The position numbers were made by a program, and so were the translations under genes. A stretch of DNA of 26,454 nucleotides, taken from the NCBI GenBank assembly GCA_035644475.1, contig DASQOL010000102.1, positions 1 to 26,454 on the forward strand, in the 5' to 3' direction. Below the pieces are notes generated by a model. That model did not search any database and was not told the DNA's origin. It was given only the letters and a program-made list of their open reading frames with translations. Every line of letters begins with the position of its first letter. Within the stretch, counting starts at the first letter, position 1. This document shows positions 24,304 to 26,454 of this stretch, in pieces. This DNA comes from FEN-1219 sp035644475. Lineage in GTDB: Bacteria > Pseudomonadota > Gammaproteobacteria > Steroidobacterales > Rariloculaceae.

Positions 24304-24456
24304 CTATTCGTGCTTCGGTGCGAGCAACGCTCGATACAGGGCGTGGGCCACGATCAGCGCCACGCCCGCGCCTGCGAAGACCCAGAGCAAATCCCACGAG
24401 AGCCCCTGCAGGGCCTCGCGGCCGTATGCGTCGCTGGTTACTCGGAACAGCTCCAC
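24304..24456 (-). CDS. Small single-helix membrane protein (50 aa)
   Basis: This gene fills the gap between the FAD-subunit and cytochrome b genes. The product reads VELFRVTSDAYGREALQGLS, then WDLLWVFAGAGVALIVAHAL, then YRALLAPKHE. One transmembrane helix spans about residues 22-42, with a polar N-terminal segment. GTG 24456 is the only usable start after the upstream TAA at 24508. The in-frame, non-repetitive sequence, single clear membrane helix and 13-nt spacing to cytochrome b support a real gene. It may be a small membrane anchor or haem-protein partner of the complex. I do not know a named family. Confidence 0.72.
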   Translation of the reverse strand: MELFRVTSDAYGREALQGLSWDLLWVFAGAGVALIVAHALYRALLAPKHE

Positions 24457-24507
24457 GAAAGCCCGCCGTCGTGCCCGAAGCGCGTTGTTGGTCCCGCGCC
24501 GTCTCGG

Positions 24508-25500
24508 TTACGCGTCGCGAATCGCGCGCGTGACGAGATTCTGCAGCAGCGGAATCTTGAAATGGTTGAAGTTGAGCGGCGTGGCCCCGCGCACCGCGCT
24601 CTGCCCCGCGAGCCCCGCGGTCTCCGCGTTCTTCGGCTGGCCCGTGACGACGGCCTCGACGGCGGTGAGCCGCCGCGGCACGCATTGCACCGCTCCGGCC
24701 GCGATCCGGATCCGGTCGATCTTGTCGCCGGTCACGAACATCGCGGCTGCGATGTTCACGAGCGGGAAGTCCCAGGTGTTGCGGTCGGCGACTTTCTCGA
24801 AGTAGAAGCGCGCGCCCGACCAGTCCATCGGCAGGTGGATCGCCGTCAGCACCTCGCCGTCCTCGAGCACGGTCATCCGCGTGATGTCGACGTTCGGGCC
24901 GATGAAGAACTGCTCGGCCGGCACCTCGCGCTGGCCTTTCGGGCCGACGACGAGCATCTTCGCGTCGAGCACCACGAGCGCCGGCGCGGTGTCCGACGGG
25001 CTCACCGCGACGCAGCGGTCGGCGCCGTACAAGCAGTGCTCGCGGTTCTGACCCTCGGGCGTGTCCGCGTAGCAGCGGTTGCCGCCCGCGCGATAGCAGT
25101 CCACGCCGTAGCGGTAGTACCAGCAGCGCGCGTCCTGACAGACGTTGCCGCCGATCGTGCCGGTGTTCCTGATCTGCGGGCTCGCGACCCGCGCCGCGGC
25201 GGTGGCGAGCACCGTGTAACGCCCCTTGATGAGCTCGCTGCGCTCGATCTCGGTGAGCGTGGTGAGTGCGCCGATCTCGACGCCGCCGTCGGCGCTCTCG
25301 CGGATGCCCTTGAGCGTACTGATGCCGGCCAAGTCGACGACGTATTTGGGCCGCTTCACGCGGTCCTTGAACCAGTCGAGGCTGTCGTTGCCGCCGGCGA
25401 GCGCCCAGCCGTCCTTACCGAATTTCTCGAGCAGAGCGACCGCGCCGTCAACCGTGTCCGGCTGATACAGCTCGAAAGCTCCCATCATATCTCTGGACAT
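24508..25500 (-). CDS. FAD-binding subunit of xanthine dehydrogenase-family oxidoreductase (PaoB-like, Cys-rich insert)
   Basis: The 330-residue protein is the flavin subunit of a molybdenum hydroxylase, with LAGGNDSLDWFKD (35-47) and TIGGNVCQ (115-122) as FAD-binding loops. Six cysteines cluster at 121, 126, 135, 143, 156 and 163 (CQDARCWYYRYGVDC, NRCYAD, EHCLYG, DRCVAVSPSD). This is the extra segment that in PaoB (YagS) and 4-hydroxybenzoyl-CoA reductase beta holds a [4Fe-4S] cluster. It has no signal of its own; in PaoABC such subunits are exported together with the Tat-bearing FeS subunit. ATG 25500 is chosen because AAGGAG lies exactly 8 nt upstream. The FeS subunit ends 23 nt before it. 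Confidence 0.9.
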   Translation of the reverse strand: MSRDMMGAFELYQPDTVDGAVALLEKFGKDGWALAGGNDSLDWFKDRVKRPKYVVDLAGISTLKGIRESADGGVEIGALTTLTEIERSELIKGRYTVLATAAARVASPQIRNTGTIGGNVCQDARCWYYRYGVDCYRAGGNRCYADTPEGQNREHCLYGADRCVAVSPSDTAPALVVLDAKMLVVGPKGQREVPAEQFFIGPNVDITRMTVLEDGEVLTAIHLPMDWSGARFYFEKVADRNTWDFPLVNIAAAMFVTGDKIDRIRIAAGAVQCVPRRLTAVEAVVTGQPKNAETAGLAGQSAVRGATPLNFNHFKIPLLQNLVTRAIRDA

Positions 25501-25508
25501 TGCCAACG

Positions 25509-25514
25509 CTCCTT
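25509..25514 (-). promoter_or_regulatory. Ribosome-binding site AAGGAG of the FAD subunit gene
   Basis: AAGGAG with 8-nt spacing selects ATG 25500 over the in-frame TTG at 25506, which would be only 2 nt away. Confidence 0.7.
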
Positions 25515-25523
25515 ATGCCGCGC

Positions 25524-26207
25524 TCAGACCGGCGCCCGCGTTTCGCTCAGCCGGTCGCCGGCATCCGCCGCGCGCATCACGGCGTTCAAGTAGTGATCGT
25601 ATGCGCCGCAACGGCACAGATTGCCCGACATCGCGTGCCGTGCCTCGTCGCGCGTCGGCTTCGGGTTCACCTTGAGCAGCGCGACGGCCGACATGATCTG
25701 GCCCGGCGTGCAGAACCCGCACTGCGGACCGAGCTCGTCGATCATCGCCTGCTGCACGACGTGCAGCTCGCCGTTCGGACCCTCGAGCCCTTCGATCGTG
25801 GTGATCGCGCGATTGCGCACGGCATGCGTGAGGGTCGAGCACGAATAGCTGGCGACGTCGTCGACGAGCACGGTGCACGCGCCGCACTCGCCGCGATCGC
25901 AGCCGAGCTTGGTGCCCGTGAGGCCCAGGCGGTAGCGCAAGGTCATCGCCAGCGTCTCCTGCGGCAGCACGTCGACGGGGCGCATCTGGCCGTTGACGTT
26001 GAGCACGAGCATGCGCTCGACGCCGCCGACGGAGCCCGTACTCCGCGAGCAACCGGCCGTGAACAGGTAGCCGACGCTCGACACGGCGGCGCCCGAGGCG
26101 ATCACGCCCTTGATGAAGTTGCGGCGCGACGTGGCCTTCGAGAGGGGGCCCACGTCGTAGCGGGGCTCCGGAAACGGGGGCCGGTCGTCGTCTCTATCGT
26201 CAGCCAT
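25524..26207 (-). CDS. Tat-exported [2Fe-2S] subunit of xanthine dehydrogenase-family oxidoreductase (PaoA-like)
   Basis: The 227-residue protein starts with a twin-arginine signal (SRRNFIKG at 28-35, then a hydrophobic stretch to about 50). The plant-type ferredoxin cluster is bound by C103, C108, C111 and C123 (KLGCDRGECGACTVL, YSC). The second, helical [2Fe-2S] domain has C163, C166, C198 and C200 (QCGFCTPGQ, NLCRCGAYDHY). This is the complete small subunit of molybdenum hydroxylases; the Tat signal places the enzyme in the periplasm, as in E. coli PaoABC. A TAGC after the hydrophobic stretch (C53) hints at lipidation but is not a strict lipobox. AAGGGAG lies 8 nt before ATG 26207. It is the first gene of the unit; the molybdenum subunit is not adjacent downstream. 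Confidence 0.92.
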   Translation of the reverse strand: MADDRDDDRPPFPEPRYDVGPLSKATSRRNFIKGVIASGAAVSSVGYLFTAGCSRSTGSVGGVERMLVLNVNGQMRPVDVLPQETLAMTLRYRLGLTGTKLGCDRGECGACTVLVDDVASYSCSTLTHAVRNRAITTIEGLEGPNGELHVVQQAMIDELGPQCGFCTPGQIMSAVALLKVNPKPTRDEARHAMSGNLCRCGAYDHYLNAVMRAADAGDRLSETRAPV

Positions 26208-26454
26208 AAGGAGATCTCCCTTCCGCCCCGCGCCACCCGGGCCGGAGCTAGCAGATGCTAGGTGAAAAGCCCGACGCTCTCAACCGCGAGACCGCGTCGT
26301 GTCTCACTTTGGCCGTGGGCGTCGCCGGGGCCGTGCGCACTCCGCCGCGGCGGTAGCGACGAGCCGAGCCACAGCGCCGAGAGCCGCGGAGCCCGGGCGC
26401 GCAGCGCCCGGGGGCGAGCCGCAGGCGAGCATCCAGAACGCGGCGGCACGCGGC
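26208..26454. other. Upstream region of the redox operon; no gene seen
   Basis: About 250 nt without a credible gene. It contains the ribosome-binding site of the FeS subunit (26216-26222), a palindrome CTAGCAGATGCTAG at 26248-26261, a CCGCCGCGGCGG palindrome near 26342-26353, and a 9-bp hairpin CCCGGGCGC/GCGCCCGGG at 26392-26412. The promoter of the operon should lie here, but no sigma-70 boxes are evident. Confidence 0.45.

Noticed and set aside
26258..26449. 63-codon minus-strand frame at the window end
   Set aside because: Its composition is Arg/Pro/Ala-rich noise over palindromic GC-rich DNA, with no ribosome-binding site or motif.

Overview
The window is GC-rich DNA with densely packed genes, frequent GTG/TTG starts and few strong Shine-Dalgarno sites. 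TamA/TamB, an RND efflux pair, a cytochrome c'-type lipoprotein, Tat export and homoprotocatechuate-type genes point to a Gram-negative proteobacterium. An environmental gammaproteobacterium is my best guess, but no rRNA or other decisive marker is present.

Layout. 1-8576 (minus) reads tamA-tamB-glgP-glgX: an outer-membrane Omp85 translocation pair with 4-bp gene overlap, followed almost without gaps by alpha-glucan phosphorylase and a glycogen-debranching enzyme cut by the window edge. 8545-8708 holds copies of a palindromic repeat. 8701-14828 is an aromatic ring-cleavage region: LigA- and LigB-like dioxygenase subunits (minus), an HpaF-like isomerase and HpaE-like dehydrogenase (minus), then a divergent DapA-family aldolase and fumarylacetoacetase-family protein (plus). 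A 38-codon gene and a TTG-started nucleotidyltransferase, resembling a toxin-antitoxin module, sit between the two minus-strand parts. 14921-16000 (plus) has three small hypothetical genes (two membrane proteins and one zinc-ribbon protein). 15997-20304 (minus) is an RND adaptor-permease pair without an outer-membrane channel gene. 20517-22472 (plus) has a D-2-hydroxyacid dehydrogenase and an HtrA-like protein with a degenerate catalytic triad.

22552-26207 (minus) is the most unusual part. A Tat-exported [2Fe-2S] subunit and a FAD subunit with a Cys-rich insertion (xanthine dehydrogenase/PaoAB type) are followed by a 50-residue one-helix membrane protein, a membrane cytochrome b, an unknown 143-residue protein and, after a palindromic repeat, a cytochrome c'-type lipoprotein. 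No molybdenum-cofactor subunit lies in the window. The set looks like a periplasmic oxidoreductase wired to the membrane electron-transport chain.

The palindromic repeat (consensus arm starting AAAAATAGGGACATG) appears as two perfect inverted pairs and one half copy. Both full copies supply the stop codon of a neighbouring gene, and the half copy encodes part of the TamA signal peptide.
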